Shown piece by piece: positions 25,479 to 34,947 of a stretch of 64,000 bases of DNA. Source of the stretch: CAITWD01 sp963727285. GTDB taxonomy: Bacteria; Actinomycetota; Thermoleophilia; Miltoncostaeales; Miltoncostaeaceae. Made by a program: the position numbers and the translations under genes. Under the pieces are notes generated by a model, which worked only from the letters and a program-made list of their open reading frames with translations, was not told the DNA's origin and searched no databases. The stretch lies in assembly GCA_963727285.1 (NCBI GenBank), contig CAVSFF010000009.1:1237517-1301516 (forward strand). Direction: 5' to 3'. How positions within the stretch are numbered: position 1 is the first letter of the stretch; every line of letters starts with the position of its first letter.

Positions 25479-26375
25479 ATGATCGACATCGAGCTCGAAG
25501 GGCTGTTCCGCGCCGCGGGGATCGGTGTCGCCGGGAACTTTGCGGGGCATCTCGAGCAGGCCGGTGAGGCGGCGGACTTCGCCAATGTCGACGCGGCGGC
25601 CGTCGACGCCCCGAAGGGGATCTTTCCGTGGTACCGGCCCGGCGCCGACGGTCCGTTGGGGATGTTTCCGATCTCGGGAACACGTCTGGTCGAGCCCTCG
25701 TCCCAGACGCCGGTCAATCTCCAGATCGAGCCGGAAATCGCCGTGCTGTTCCGTGTGCGCTATGCGTCGGACGGAACCGTCGAGGGCCTTGCTCCGATGA
25801 TCGCGGCCGCATTCAACGACTGCTCGATCCGGCGGCCCGGGGCCACCAAGATCAGTGAGAAGAAGAACTGGGGACCCGCGTCCAAGGGGCTCGCACCACG
25901 CGGGTTCGCCGTCGGCGACCTCGAGCCCGACGGGGCGCTGGCAACGCTCCGGATCGCGTCATATCTGCGTCGGGACGGCGTCGTGCACCCGTACGGGATC
26001 GACAGTCCGGCCGCGGCCTACTCGTATTCGGGGCACACGCTGATGGCGTGGATTCTCGATCGGCTCCACCACCAGGCCGGAGCGCCCGACACCCCGCTTG
26101 AGCCCGTCGGCGCCTATCTCGCCGCCGACGGGCGCCCCGACGTGGCGGTGGTGGGGATCGGGGCAACCCGATACACGGAGTTCGGTGAGCGACACTTCCT
26201 GTCCGTCGGGGACCAGAGCATCGTGATCGTCTACGACGCGGCGCGGCTGTCCGCCGAGGACCTTGCGGCGGCGGTGACCGCCGGGTCGGAGTCCGACCTC
26301 CACGATGCGTCGGTACTCAGCCAGACCGTCGTCGCCCCGGAACCGGAATCGCCGCCGCCGCCACGCGGTCCATGA
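25479..26375 (+). CDS. DUF5718 family protein
   Basis: A 298-residue cytosolic protein beginning MIDIELEGLFRAAGIGVAGNFAGHLEQAGE; the stretch GIGVAGNFAGHLEQAGEA is what I associate with DUF5718. Other conserved-looking blocks are KGIFPWY, QTPVNLQIEPE, AAFNDCSIRR and GATKISEKKNWG. A fumarylacetoacetate-hydrolase-like fold is possible. The last ~15 residues are Pro-rich. Start ATG 25479. Convergent with the DUF5996 gene, whose stop lies 7 bp away. No function is established. Confidence 0.75.
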   Translation: MIDIELEGLFRAAGIGVAGNFAGHLEQAGEAADFANVDAAAVDAPKGIFPWYRPGADGPLGMFPISGTRLVEPSSQTPVNLQIEPEIAVLFRVRYASDGTVEGLAPMIAAAFNDCSIRRPGATKISEKKNWGPASKGLAPRGFAVGDLEPDGALATLRIASYLRRDGVVHPYGIDSPAAAYSYSGHTLMAWILDRLHHQAGAPDTPLEPVGAYLAADGRPDVAVVGIGATRYTEFGERHFLSVGDQSIVIVYDAARLSAEDLAAAVTAGSESDLHDASVLSQTVVAPEPESPPPPRGP

Positions 26376-26381
26376 GCGCCG

Positions 26382-27236
26382 TCAGGTCACCGCCGCGCGG
26401 ACCGCATCGGCAAACGCAAGCGCGTCCCGTCCGGTGAGCGGGCGGCCGGACGCCGTGATCGAGTCGAGCAGAAACTCGCCAAGGCGGGCGTCCCATCGGG
26501 CAGCGGACGGGACGCGCACCGCGTGCTCGATGTCGTCCGGGGCCGGACGCGCGTATGCGTAGAAGGCGGGTTGCCCGTGTCTGGCGTCGCCAGGCCACCA
26601 GCCGACGGTGACTTCGCGGGCGACCGACGTGCCGTCTGGCCCGGCCGCCTCGGCATCGATGCTGACGGCGATATCGAACGACCCCCACCATGCGTTGACC
26701 GCCGTCGCCGTCCCGGGGTGGGTTCCACGGAATGCCCCCAAAACGACCGCCGCCTCGGTGGCGGCGGCAAAGTAGCTGGCAACATCAACGGTGTCGTAGC
26801 GGGCGTGCTCGGCGTCGACATCGAGTGGCACCGACCACGGGACCTCCTGCGGAGTCATGTCGATGTGGACGTCCGCGCCGGCCAGCTCTCGGACGGCGGA
26901 CATCACGGCCCGCGTCACCTCGCCGACCGGACGGTCGGGCGTCAGCGGGGTCCGCTCGATCCGTCCGCGCGAGTGCTCCACGACGGCTTCATGCAGCTGG
27001 AGATCGAGCGCGACGACGATGACCCCGGACCCGTCGGGGCATGGCAGCGGGCGCGTCTCCCATCCCCGCGCGGTCAGCCGGAGCGCGAGATGCTGGAAAC
27101 CGGGCTCGGGCGGCGCGAGCACCCCCGCCAGCTTTCCTAAGACCTGGGTGTGTGCGTGCAGCGTGTCGCACGTGGCGTGCCAGTCCGGATACGCCGGGAG
27201 AACAGACAGCGGACCGGATGGTACGGGGGAGGGCAT
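26382..27236 (-). CDS. DUF5996 family protein, copy A
   Basis: A 284-residue soluble protein of unknown function, start ATG 27236 with GGAGC upstream. Blocks typical of the family are WHATCDTLHAHTQVLGKLA, ALRLTARGWET, TPQEVPWSVPLD, AVNAWWGSFDIAVS and GWWPGD followed by AFYAYARP. A second full copy lies at 43078-44004 in the opposite orientation; the two look about two-thirds identical by eye over the first 180 residues. They diverge near residue 190 (copy B has an insertion) and at the C-terminus. Conserved Trp/His/Asp-rich motifs suggest an enzyme, but no active site is known. Confidence 0.8.
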   Translation of the reverse strand: MPSPVPSGPLSVLPAYPDWHATCDTLHAHTQVLGKLAGVLAPPEPGFQHLALRLTARGWETRPLPCPDGSGVIVVALDLQLHEAVVEHSRGRIERTPLTPDRPVGEVTRAVMSAVRELAGADVHIDMTPQEVPWSVPLDVDAEHARYDTVDVASYFAAATEAAVVLGAFRGTHPGTATAVNAWWGSFDIAVSIDAEAAGPDGTSVAREVTVGWWPGDARHGQPAFYAYARPAPDDIEHAVRVPSAARWDARLGEFLLDSITASGRPLTGRDALAFADAVRAAVT

Positions 27237-27741
27237 CGCAGGGAGCTCCTTCGGTCGGCGGCGGCATACCGTGAGGGTGGGAGGATCGTACCCGGCATGC
27301 CGTAACCGTCCCGGAACTCCGGCAGCCGCTCCCGGGGACCCCACAGCGGGCCGGCACGACGGCGACGGCGGCGACCACGCGGCCTGCGGTCCCGATCGAT
27401 GGCCGATGCCGCTCACCGCCGTCCGAATCTCGCGTCGTTCCCGGCGGCCACAGAGGTCCCCACGCCGAGCCCCACCGCGCCGGTAAAGACGGCCGTTCGC
27501 CGGGTCGATGCTCAGGCGTGCCCCGGTGACGGAACGGTATCGCCGGACCTGCCGGGATTCCCCGCCCACTTGGGCCGTCGGAACCGTGTGAGCAGGTGTG
27601 ACCGGTTAGGCTCGCCCCAGGCGTGCCGCACCGCCGCGACGGGGCGCGAACGACCCACGACGACATGCAGACGAGCCCACCGACACGCAACCGCACGACC
27701 CCGGACCGCGCCCTGTCCTGCGTGGATCACGGACGACGTCC
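27237..27741. other. Intergenic region with no visible feature
   Basis: About 500 bp between divergent genes (DUF5996 copy A and the flippase). I see no gene or RNA; open frames here have no family resemblance. It should contain both promoters. Confidence 0.4.
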
Positions 27742-29310
27742 GTGAGCGCCCGCCTCGCACAGGTCCGAGAGCTGCCCCGGCGCCTGCTGGGCCGTTCACA
27801 CGGGGACGCGGACGAGTCGCACGGCCACATGGTCCGCAGCACCCACGCGCTGATGCTCACGACCATCGTCAACGGCGCGCTCGGGTTTGCCTTCTGGGTC
27901 TTGGCGGCGCGGCTCTACTCGACCGAGGTGGTCGGCCTCAACAGCGCCCTGGTCGCGATCATGATCACGATCGCGACGCTGTCGCAGTTCAGCATCGGCG
28001 TGATGTTCGTCCGGTTCCTTCCCGAATCCAACCGACCGCGCCAGCTGATCCTCGTCGGCTACGCGCTGTCGGGTGTCGTCGCGGTGGTGCTTGCGGCCGC
28101 CCTCGCGATCATCGTTCCGCGGGTCTCGGGAAACATCTCGGTGCTGCGCACGCACCCATGGCTCGCGGCGGTCTGGGTCGCGTCGGCGGCGCTGTGGTGC
28201 GTGTTCGGGCTCCAAGACCGCGCGCTGACGGCGCTGCGCTTCACGCGGTGGGTCCCGCTGGAGAACGGCGTGTTCGGGATCCTCAAGATCGCCGTCCTCG
28301 TGGTCATGGCGGGCATCGGGGCGACCGAAGGCGTGCTGTTCGCCTGGGTGATCCCGATGGTGCTCCTGATCCTGCCGGTGAACTGGCTCGTGTTCGGCCC
28401 GGCCGCGCGCGCCCACACGCCCATTCATGAGGAGGGCGTGGTCCAGCGCTTCGGCCGTCGCCGGCTGGTCCACTATCTCGGGTTCACGGGGCTTGCGACC
28501 GTGCTCGACCAGGGGATGCAGGCAGCGATTCCGTTGCTGGTGATCGGGATCCTCGGCGCCACCCAGAACGCCTACTTCTACATCCCGTTCACCATCGTCA
28601 TGACGATGGAGATCCTCATCGACAGCGGCGTGACGGCACTGACCGTCGAGGGATCGTTTGCGGCCTCGCGCCTCCGCGAACTCACTCTCTCGCTCGGCCG
28701 GCGCCTGTTGATCATGGTCGGGCCGCTCGTCGTGGGCCTGGTGGTGTTCGCGCCGTTGGTGTTGCTGTTCTTCGGCCGCGACTACGCCGCCCACGGCACG
28801 ACAGTTCTGCGCCTGCTGGCGGTCGCCAGCGTCCTGCGGGGGGCGATCTGGGTGTTTGTCGGTGTCTGCCGCGTCCAGGGCCGCGCGCTGTTTATTTTCT
28901 TCGAGAGCATGGCGACGTCCATCCTGGCGATCGTGCTCATCGCGTTCGGGGCCCACGAGTGGGGACTCAACGGGGTCGGGCTCGGGTGGCTGGCAGCAAA
29001 CGTTGTCGTGGCGGTGTTCTGCCTGCCGTTCTTCTGGCAGTTCATTCGTCACCCACGGACGACGGGCGACGGCGAGCCCGACGGTGCGATCCCGGCGGCG
29101 ACCACCGCCGAGGACGACGACGACCGATCGGCCTACTATCCGCCGGCGGTGTGGGGCGCGATGGTGCCCCCAAGCGGTTCGCAATCGGCGATGGACGATG
29201 ACGCGTTCGAGGACGAGCTTCGCCGCCGCACCGGGACCGGTCGGACCGGAGCGCCCCCGCCCCCGGTTCCCGGGGCCGCCGAGGTGCCGGCCGACGGGCG
29301 GGCCGACTAG
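27742..29310 (+). CDS. Polysaccharide flippase (MOP/Wzx-like)
   Basis: A 522-residue membrane protein with ~12-14 helices of the MOP exporter superfamily, which flips lipid-linked oligosaccharides across the inner membrane. Recognisable parts are ALMLTTIVNGALGFAFWVLA in TM1, LNSALVAIMITIATLSQF, and a long cytosolic Asp/Glu-rich tail (TAEDDDDRS, DDDAFEDELRRRTG) from residue ~450. Start GTG 27742. No glycosyltransferase neighbours immediately, though a GT-TPR protein and a PIG-V-like mannosyltransferase are within 4 kb. The acidic tail is unlike most flippases. Confidence 0.82.
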   Translation: MSARLAQVRELPRRLLGRSHGDADESHGHMVRSTHALMLTTIVNGALGFAFWVLAARLYSTEVVGLNSALVAIMITIATLSQFSIGVMFVRFLPESNRPRQLILVGYALSGVVAVVLAAALAIIVPRVSGNISVLRTHPWLAAVWVASAALWCVFGLQDRALTALRFTRWVPLENGVFGILKIAVLVVMAGIGATEGVLFAWVIPMVLLILPVNWLVFGPAARAHTPIHEEGVVQRFGRRRLVHYLGFTGLATVLDQGMQAAIPLLVIGILGATQNAYFYIPFTIVMTMEILIDSGVTALTVEGSFAASRLRELTLSLGRRLLIMVGPLVVGLVVFAPLVLLFFGRDYAAHGTTVLRLLAVASVLRGAIWVFVGVCRVQGRALFIFFESMATSILAIVLIAFGAHEWGLNGVGLGWLAANVVVAVFCLPFFWQFIRHPRTTGDGEPDGAIPAATTAEDDDDRSAYYPPAVWGAMVPPSGSQSAMDDDAFEDELRRRTGTGRTGAPPPPVPGAAEVPADGRAD

Positions 29311-29508
29311 AGTCCTGTCCGCCCGGGGACGTGGGGCCGCCAGCGGCGGCCGGCCCGCGGGCGACGCCAGGCGTGACCGACGACCCGGACAGACGCCCTG
29401 CCGCGATCCCATCACGACGACGATCCCCACGACCATGACCACGGTCACGGGGCGGACGGCCACCGCCATGGACTGACCGACCCGTCGATCACGCGATCGC
29501 GGGAGGGC

Positions 29509-30075
29509 GTGCGCGCCGTGTTGATTTCCCTCGGCGTGCTCGCGGTCGCCGCCGTGGCGCAGACGGTGATCTTTCTCGCGTCCGGATCGGTCGCGCTTCT
29601 GGCCGACCTGATCCACAACTATGGCGATGCGCTGACGGCGATCCCGCTGATGATCGCGTTTCTGATGCGCTCCGCGCGCGCCGAACGGGCGGCCGGCCTC
29701 TTCGTCGTCGCGGCCATCTTCGTCAGCGCCTGCGTGGCCGGGTACGAAGCCATCTCCCGCCTGATTCATCCCAGCTCCCCGACCCATCTGTGGGCGCTCG
29801 CCGCCGCCGGGGTGATCGGATACCTGGGCAACTTCGGGGCCGCGCGGGTGCGGACGCGCGCCGGTCACCACCTCGACAGTCCGGCCCTGATCGCGGACGG
29901 GAACCATGCCCGCGCCGACGCGTACGTGTCGTTGGCGGTGGTGGCATCGGCCTTTGTCGTCGCCGCCGGGTTGCCGATCGCCGACCCGTTGATCGGCCTC
30001 GGAATCACCGTCGTGATTCTCCGGATCACCTGGCAGTCGTGGGTCACGATCCGCGCCGGGGCGTCTCAGCCGTAA
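29509..30075 (+). CDS. Cation diffusion facilitator without C-terminal domain; His-rich N-terminus in an open upstream frame
   Basis: Zn2+/cation:H+ antiporter. From GTG 29509 it has six helices with both metal sites intact: D-L-I-H-N-Y-G-D in TM2 and the A-D-G-N-H-A-R-A-D motif in TM5. The cytosolic C-terminal domain of typical CDF proteins is missing, since the protein ends soon after TM6. The same frame is open back to ~29376 and encodes a His/Asp-rich run (HHDDDPHDHDHGHG) that looks like a genuine metal-binding tail, but there is no start codon there; GTG 29373 (TDDPDRRPA) is in another frame. One base is probably missing near 29405, making the full protein ~230 residues. Confidence 0.82.
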   Translation: MRAVLISLGVLAVAAVAQTVIFLASGSVALLADLIHNYGDALTAIPLMIAFLMRSARAERAAGLFVVAAIFVSACVAGYEAISRLIHPSSPTHLWALAAAGVIGYLGNFGAARVRTRAGHHLDSPALIADGNHARADAYVSLAVVASAFVVAAGLPIADPLIGLGITVVILRITWQSWVTIRAGASQP

Positions 30076-30186
30076 GGGCCGGGGTGCGTCGGCGAAGGCC
30101 GTCCGGGGCAGTAGAGTTGATGCGCCCGGACTCCGCGGACCGGCACGTTCGGGCCGAACCGGTGCACCACCATGCGAGGAGCACTG

Positions 30187-30357
30187 ATGGCGGATCAAAT
30201 TGCGGCCCGGCGTCGCGCGCGGGTCCGGACCGGGCCGGTGGCGGGAACGGATGTGCCCTGGACGCCGCTGCCTCGCCCCGTGGTCGGCCCTGGGCAGGCC
30301 ATCACCCCCACCGTCGGACCCGCGCACCGCACGTACGTGGCGATGCCGCGGACGTAG
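30187..30357 (+). CDS. Possible 56-residue basic protein
   Basis: ATG 30187 preceded by GAGGAG. The sequence MADQIAARRRARVRTGPVAG is basic, then Pro/Thr-rich. No family recognised and no signal or membrane segment. It sits in the 300-bp gap between the CDF gene and the PIG-V-like gene. The good ribosome-binding site is the main support. Confidence 0.35.
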   Translation: MADQIAARRRARVRTGPVAGTDVPWTPLPRPVVGPGQAITPTVGPAHRTYVAMPRT

Positions 30358-30388
30358 GTCGCGGGATGCCGATGGAACGCACGGCGCC

Positions 30389-31614
30389 GTGACGACCGCC
30401 CCGCCTGCGCCGGTCGGCCGACCGGCGTCCGCAACGCGCCCCGGGACCCGTATGGCTCGGGATCTCGGCGCCGTGTGGCGGCCGTGGCTTCTGTCTCGGG
30501 CGATCGTCATCGCGGCGGGCGTCATCGGGTCCGTGTGGCTCGGCCCGGGTCACTACGGCCGGAACCCGGCCGTTCCCCGATGGTTGACGCTGCTCGGCTC
30601 GTGGGATGTCAACTGGTATCTGCGCATCGCCGCCCACGGGTACGAGCACGCGGGTCCGACGGTCGTCCAGCACTGGTCGGACTACGCGTTCTTCCCGCTA
30701 TTGCCCTTGATCATGCGGATCGGGGTCGTCACCGCGACCAATCCGTTCGCGTGGGGGCTCGTGGCGAGCAATCTGGCGCTGCTCGTGGCGCTCGTGATGT
30801 TCGCGCGCCTCACCGAAATCCTCTGGAACGCGCGGATCGCGCGGGTCGCCACCTGGGCCCTGGCGTTCTCGCCGGCGGCGGTCGACGCGAGCCTGGCGTA
30901 CACCGATGCACTGTTGCTGGCGTTCGCCGTCGGCGCCGCGCTGGCGTCGATTCGCGGGCGCTGGTGGGTGGCCGGGGCGTTGGGTGCGGCCGCCACCCTC
31001 ACCCGCCCGCAGGGTGCGTTGATCCTCGTGCTCGTTGTCCTGATCGCGGCGGCCGAAACTGATCTGGCGCCGAGGCGGCGCCTTCGCCACGCCGGTCATC
31101 GGCGTCGTCCCGGCGGTGCTTGCCGGCCTTGGTCTGCTGGCGTGGATGCAGGCCGCACACGGCAGCTGGTCGCTGCCGCTGCGCGCGCAGCGTGCCTGGG
31201 GACGGACCTCGCCGGGACCGGACACCTTCCGGCTGCTGGGGACCGAGACCGGCAAGATCGTCCACTATCCGTTCTCGGGCGCCGTCGGCTCGCTGCACTT
31301 GCTCGCGTGGTCGGCGTCCGTGCGGGATCTCCTCGGCGGTGGCCGTCCTGGCTGCCCTGTTTGTCGCCCTTGTCCGGACGGACGTCGCGTGGCACCGCGC
31401 GTGGGTGTGGTTCGCGGGTCTGGCGCTGATCGTGCCGTTACTGAGCGGCAGCACCCAGAGTTCGGTCCGATTCAGTCTCGTCGCGTTTCCGCTGGTCTGG
31501 CCCGTGGCGATCTGGCTCGAGCGCCGATCGCCGGCAACGCGCAGGGTCGCGCTCGGCGCCGCGACACTCGTGATGGTCGGGCTGACCCTGCAGCTGCGCT
31601 ACGCGCCGCCGTAG
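30389..31614 (+). CDS. PIG-V-like mannosyltransferase membrane protein, two frameshifts
   Basis: Polytopic membrane glycosyltransferase of the GT-C type. From GTG 30389 the first frame gives SWDVNWYLRIAAHGYEH (the conserved D.-W.Y..A..GY loop just after TM1), YAFFPLLPLIMRI and LTEILWNARIARVATW, which match bacterial PIG-V/mannosyltransferase homologues using polyprenyl-phosphate sugars. The frame is lost near 31070; GVVPAVLAGLGLLAWMQAAH and PLRAQRAWGR continue in the next frame. A second shift near 31325 restores AVLAALFVALVRTDVAWH and the C-terminal LSGSTQSSVRFSLVAFP. Read through, ~405 residues. Likely modifies surface glycolipids or proteins. Confidence 0.75.
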
Positions 31615-31654
31615 ACGGTTGCCTGGGTCGGCGCATCTGGGCTACGGTCGCGTC

Positions 31655-32383
31655 GTGTCGCACACAGGTGCCGAGTCCTCCCGCAAGCGCCATGCGCGGG
31701 AATTGTTCGCCGATCTCCCGGCGGCGTACGACCGTGCCGGCGCGGCGCTGAGCTTCGGCCAGGATCCGAGGTGGCGGCGGGCCATGGTCGCCGCGCTCGA
31801 GCCCTCGCCCGGTGCCCGGGTGCTTGACGTCGCCGCCGGTACCGGGCTGGTGAGCGCGGCACTGCGATCGGCGTATGACTGCGACATCGTGGCGCTGGAC
31901 CAGAGCCCGGAGATGCTCGCCCGCGCGACGGAGCGCTTTGTCGGCGATCCGCACGTCACGACCATGCTGGGGGAGGCCGAGCGCCTGCCCTTTCCCGACG
32001 GCGCGTTCGATGCGCTCACCTTCACCTACCTGCTCCGCTATGTCGACGACGTCCCGGCCACGTTGCGGGAACTGTTCCGGGTCGTGCGGCCCGGCGGTCG
32101 GGTGGCATCGCTCGAGTTCGGCGTGCCCACCAATCGGCTGTGGCGGTCCGGGTGGTGGACCGTCACCCGGACCGTGCTCCCGGGCGCGGGGCGCGTGATC
32201 TCACCCGAGTGGGGCGAGGTCGGGAGCTTTCTCGGCCCGAACATCGAGGAGTTCGCGCGGACATGGCCGCCGGAGCGTCTCGGCCGGGCGTGGATCGACG
32301 CCGGGATGGCCCGCGTCGTCGTGCGGCCGATGAGTCTCGGCGCCGGCGTCGTCATGTCCGGGACGCGGTCCGCTGTCCGCTGA
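31655..32383 (+). CDS. UbiE/COQ5-like SAM methyltransferase
   Basis: A 242-residue class I methyltransferase. The SAM-binding motif I is VLDVAAGTGLVSAAL, motif II is DALTFTYLLRYVDD and motif III LRELFRVVRPGGRVASLEFG. The layout RHARELFADLPAAYDRAGAALSFGQDPRWRR and the final GG..... resemble menaquinone methyltransferase MenG/UbiE, but the C-terminal ends of true MenG differ, so I leave it unnamed. Start GTG 31655. The next gene encodes a UbiA-like or related membrane protein and overlaps its 3' end, which would fit a quinone or lipid role. Confidence 0.85.
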   Translation: MSHTGAESSRKRHARELFADLPAAYDRAGAALSFGQDPRWRRAMVAALEPSPGARVLDVAAGTGLVSAALRSAYDCDIVALDQSPEMLARATERFVGDPHVTTMLGEAERLPFPDGAFDALTFTYLLRYVDDVPATLRELFRVVRPGGRVASLEFGVPTNRLWRSGWWTVTRTVLPGAGRVISPEWGEVGSFLGPNIEEFARTWPPERLGRAWIDAGMARVVVRPMSLGAGVVMSGTRSAVR

Positions 32384-32432
32384 CGCGCGCCCGGCGTTCT
32401 ACGCGCTGCGCCCGGGCGGCTGGCGCGACCTG

Positions 32433-33101
32433 GTGACGCTGCTGCATCCGCCCTACACGGCCTGGCATCTGTCGTACATCCTGCTGGGTGCCGCCGCCGC
32501 CCCGAGCGTCAGTCACGCACGGGTTCTCTGGACCGTGCTCGCGTTCTTCCTCGCCGTCGGTGTCGGGGCCCACGCGCTCGACGAACTGCACGATCGTCCG
32601 CTCGGGACCCGCCTGACCGATCGGACGCTCACCGTGCTTGCCGTCGGGGGGATCGGCGCGGCCGCGGTGATCGGACTGGTCGGCGCCGTCGTGGTGTCGT
32701 GGTGGATCGTCATCCTCGTGGCGGTGGGCGTCTGGCTCGCGGTTGCGTACAACCTCGAGCTCGCCGGCGGACGTTTCCATTCGGATCTGTGGTTTGCCCT
32801 TGCCTGGGGTGGATTCCCTGCACTGGTCGGGTATCTCGTCAATGCCGGATCCCTCGCCTGGGAGGGGGTTGCCGTGGCTGCGGGGTGCGTCGCGCTGAGC
32901 GCGGCCCAGCGGGCCCTGAGCACGCCCGTACGGCGCCTGCGCCGCCACACCGTGTCGCTGGAGGGAATCCAACGCCTCGACGACGGCACTCAGGAGGACC
33001 TTTCGATCGCGAGCACCGCGGCGGTATTCGACCGTGCCCTGCTGGCGCTGTCTGCGGGCCTCGTCTTGGTTGCGGTCGGGCTCATCGCCACACGGTGGTG
33101 A
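32433..33101 (+). CDS. Hydrophobic membrane protein, UbiA-like topology
   Basis: A 222-residue integral membrane protein with seven hydrophobic segments. GTG 32433 is the first canonical start, but the same frame extends upstream with ADARPAFYALRPGGWRDLV and could begin at CTG 32373, overlapping the methyltransferase stop. Features are HALDELHDRPLGTRL, which could be an Asp-rich D-x-x-x-D prenyl-binding site, and VAYNLELAGGRFHSD. I suspect a UbiA-superfamily prenyltransferase relative, without a complete NDxxD pair. Coupling to the UbiE-like gene suggests a shared lipid or quinone pathway. Confidence 0.6.
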   Translation: MTLLHPPYTAWHLSYILLGAAAAPSVSHARVLWTVLAFFLAVGVGAHALDELHDRPLGTRLTDRTLTVLAVGGIGAAAVIGLVGAVVVSWWIVILVAVGVWLAVAYNLELAGGRFHSDLWFALAWGGFPALVGYLVNAGSLAWEGVAVAAGCVALSAAQRALSTPVRRLRRHTVSLEGIQRLDDGTQEDLSIASTAAVFDRALLALSAGLVLVAVGLIATRW

Positions 33102-33231
33102 GCGCACCGGGCACCGGAAATCCTGCGAAGATCACGCACGCCGGGCGCGCGGCGGGTCAACGGCGCGACCGCTGGCCGGCGTTCAGACAAGGGGCTGTCG
33201 GGCCCGATGTCGCAATCGAGGGGGAATCTGG

Positions 33232-33846
33232 ATGAACACGCTGCCATTGGGGTCGGGACGGATGGGACGACGGATTGCCGTTGTCGCCGCATCCGCGGTC
33301 GTGGTCGTGGCCGTGGCCGGCTGCGGATCGTCGGGGTCATCGACGACCGCCGCGACATCGGGAACCGCCACGGGCGGAACATCGACTACGTCATCGACGG
33401 CGACCTGGGCGACCGGGGTGTGCACGGCGGTCACGACCTGGAAGGGGTCGATCACCAGCGCCGCCAGTGCGATCGCGAGCAACCCGTCCAAGGACGGTCT
33501 GACGACCGCTGCAACCGATGCCAAGACGGCGACGCAGACTCTGGCGACGAACCTCAAGGGACTCGGCACGCCTGATACCCCGGCCGGTCAGCAGGCGCAT
33601 ACCGCCGTCGATCAGCTCTCGACCGATCTGAACACGGACGTGACCACCATCCAAACCGCGGTCTCCGGGGCGTCCGGCACCGCCGGCACGCTGAGTGCGC
33701 TCTCGGTCGTGGCCGGGAGCCTCGGCACGATGGGGACGCAGGTCAGCTCCACCATCACCCAGCTCAAGAGCCTCAGCGGCGACGCCAAGGGCGAGCTCAA
33801 GAACGCCTTCACCCAATCGAGCGCCTGCTCGTCGGTGACCGGCTAG
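33232..33846 (+). CDS. Lipoprotein of unknown function
   Basis: A 204-residue lipoprotein. Signal residues 1-31 end with the lipobox VAGC (Cys31); ATG 33232 is preceded by GAGGGGG. The mature part starts with a Ser/Thr/Gly linker and continues as an alpha-helical repeat region (LTTAATDAKTATQTLATNLK, DQLSTDLNTDVTTIQTAVSG) with a terminal SSACSSVTG. Two Cys (CTAV near residue 62, SACS at the end) could form a disulfide. It resembles small envelope helical-bundle lipoproteins of actinobacteria. Followed by a strong terminator hairpin. Confidence 0.7.
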   Translation: MNTLPLGSGRMGRRIAVVAASAVVVVAVAGCGSSGSSTTAATSGTATGGTSTTSSTATWATGVCTAVTTWKGSITSAASAIASNPSKDGLTTAATDAKTATQTLATNLKGLGTPDTPAGQQAHTAVDQLSTDLNTDVTTIQTAVSGASGTAGTLSALSVVAGSLGTMGTQVSSTITQLKSLSGDAKGELKNAFTQSSACSSVTG

Positions 33847-33853
33847 CCCCGTC

Positions 33854-33890
33854 CCCGGGCGACGCGGCGCGGAGCGCCGCGTCGCCCGGG
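33854..33890. terminator. 17-bp perfect hairpin between convergent genes
   Basis: Arms 33854-33870 and 33874-33890 pair perfectly around a 3-nt loop (GGA). It sits 8 bp after the lipoprotein stop and 8 bp before the stop of the convergent methyltransferase, so it can terminate both directions. Confidence 0.8.
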
Positions 33891-33897
33891 AGGTCGC

Positions 33898-34621
33898 TCA
33901 GTCGCGCCCTGCGGCCCGGTGCGGTGACCGGCGTCCGATCCACGTTGCGCGCAGCGTCGCGGGCCCGACGGGATTATCGGTGTACTCGTCGGTGACGGCA
34001 ACCACGTCGAAGCCGGCATCCACGAGCGCCATACGCACCTCGGCGTCGGGCAAGAAGTACTGAAGGTGGTGTTCCCGAAACGACGTGTCGCCGCGCCGGT
34101 CGACGACGTCGATCCGCGCGTCGCACGTGCGTCCGCGCATGTCGACGGTGTTCGTGATCGTAAAGCGCCGCCCGCCGTCCTCGCCCGTAATGACGGGATG
34201 GTCGGCGGCGAAGGCCATCATGGCGTCGGTGTGGAGATCGAACACGCACCAGCCGCCGGGGCGGAGGCGGGACGACAGGGCCGCCAGCGTCGCGCGGAAC
34301 GCGTCCGGCGTCAGATAATTCAGTCCGTCGAGGGTGGAGACCGCCGCGTCGACGACGCCCCCGGTCCCGAGATCGGGCAGGATCGCCCGGGTGAGCGAAA
34401 CCGCTGGGCCCAGGCGACGGCGTGCCCGCTCCAGCATGGCCTTCGATGCGTCGACCCCGCTGACGCGGTACCCGAGGGCGATGAGCTCGGCGGACATGAG
34501 GCCCGTGCCGCAGCAGACGTCCAACACCGTGGCGACTCCGGGGACGTCCGTCCGACCACAGCCGGTCCAGGAAGGCGGCCCAGCGGTGATGGCACGGGTC
34601 AACGACGATCTCGTCGTACAC
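33898..34621 (-). CDS. Class I SAM methyltransferase, one frameshift
   Basis: A ~240-residue methyltransferase. Motif I is VLDVCCGTGLMSAEL, with VSGVDASKAMLERAR for the ribose-binding Asp. A later DAAVSTLDGLNYL and RPGGWCVFDLHT are typical. The start frame is GTG 34621 (YDEIVVDPCHHRWAAFLDRLW), which is lost near 34550; the catalytic part continues in the adjacent frame from GVATVLDVCCG. Read through it has the normal Methyltransf_25 length. No substrate-defining features. Convergent with the lipoprotein; the DUF6325/SHOCT genes lie upstream on the same strand. Confidence 0.75.
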
Positions 34622-34682
34622 GCCCGCGAGGTGCAGGTACGGGTCAGCCGCCGACGACGGGGCTGACCCGTACGCGACGTGG

Positions 34683-34937
34683 TCAGATCCCGAGGGCCTT
34701 GGCTTTGGCAGCCGCGAACTCATCGTCGGAGAGAATGCCCTGGCTGTGCAGCCGGGCGAGCTCCTCAAGCTTGGCGACCTGCGGATCCTCCGCCGGCGCG
34801 GCCGCAGCGGGTGCGGCTTCCTGCGGCGCGTTCTGCGCCGCGTACTTTTCCTGCTGCCGGTGCTGCACGCGTCCGGACACAGCAGTCGCGGTGCCCGCGA
34901 CAACGGCGGTGCGGGTGGCCATGCGTAGAAGTCCCAT
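34683..34937 (-). CDS. SHOCT-domain small membrane-associated protein
   Basis: An 84-residue protein from ATG 34937 (MGLLRMATRTAVVAGTATAV), hydrophobic N-terminus, an Ala-rich linker and the C-terminal SHOCT motif LEELARLHSQGILSDDEF at ~56-73. SHOCT domains occur at the C-terminus of many small actinobacterial proteins and are thought to mediate oligomerisation. It follows the DUF6325 gene by 10 bp and is probably in the same transcript. This pair recurs in actinobacteria; its role is unknown. Confidence 0.8.
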   Translation of the reverse strand: MGLLRMATRTAVVAGTATAVSGRVQHRQQEKYAAQNAPQEAAPAAAAPAEDPQVAKLEELARLHSQGILSDDEFAAAKAKALGI

Positions 34938-34947
34938 ACCAGCCTCT

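Noticed and set aside
27796..30525. 909-residue minus-strand open frame over the flippase and CDF genes
   Set aside because: Arg/His/Asp-rich shadow across two recognisable plus-strand membrane proteins.
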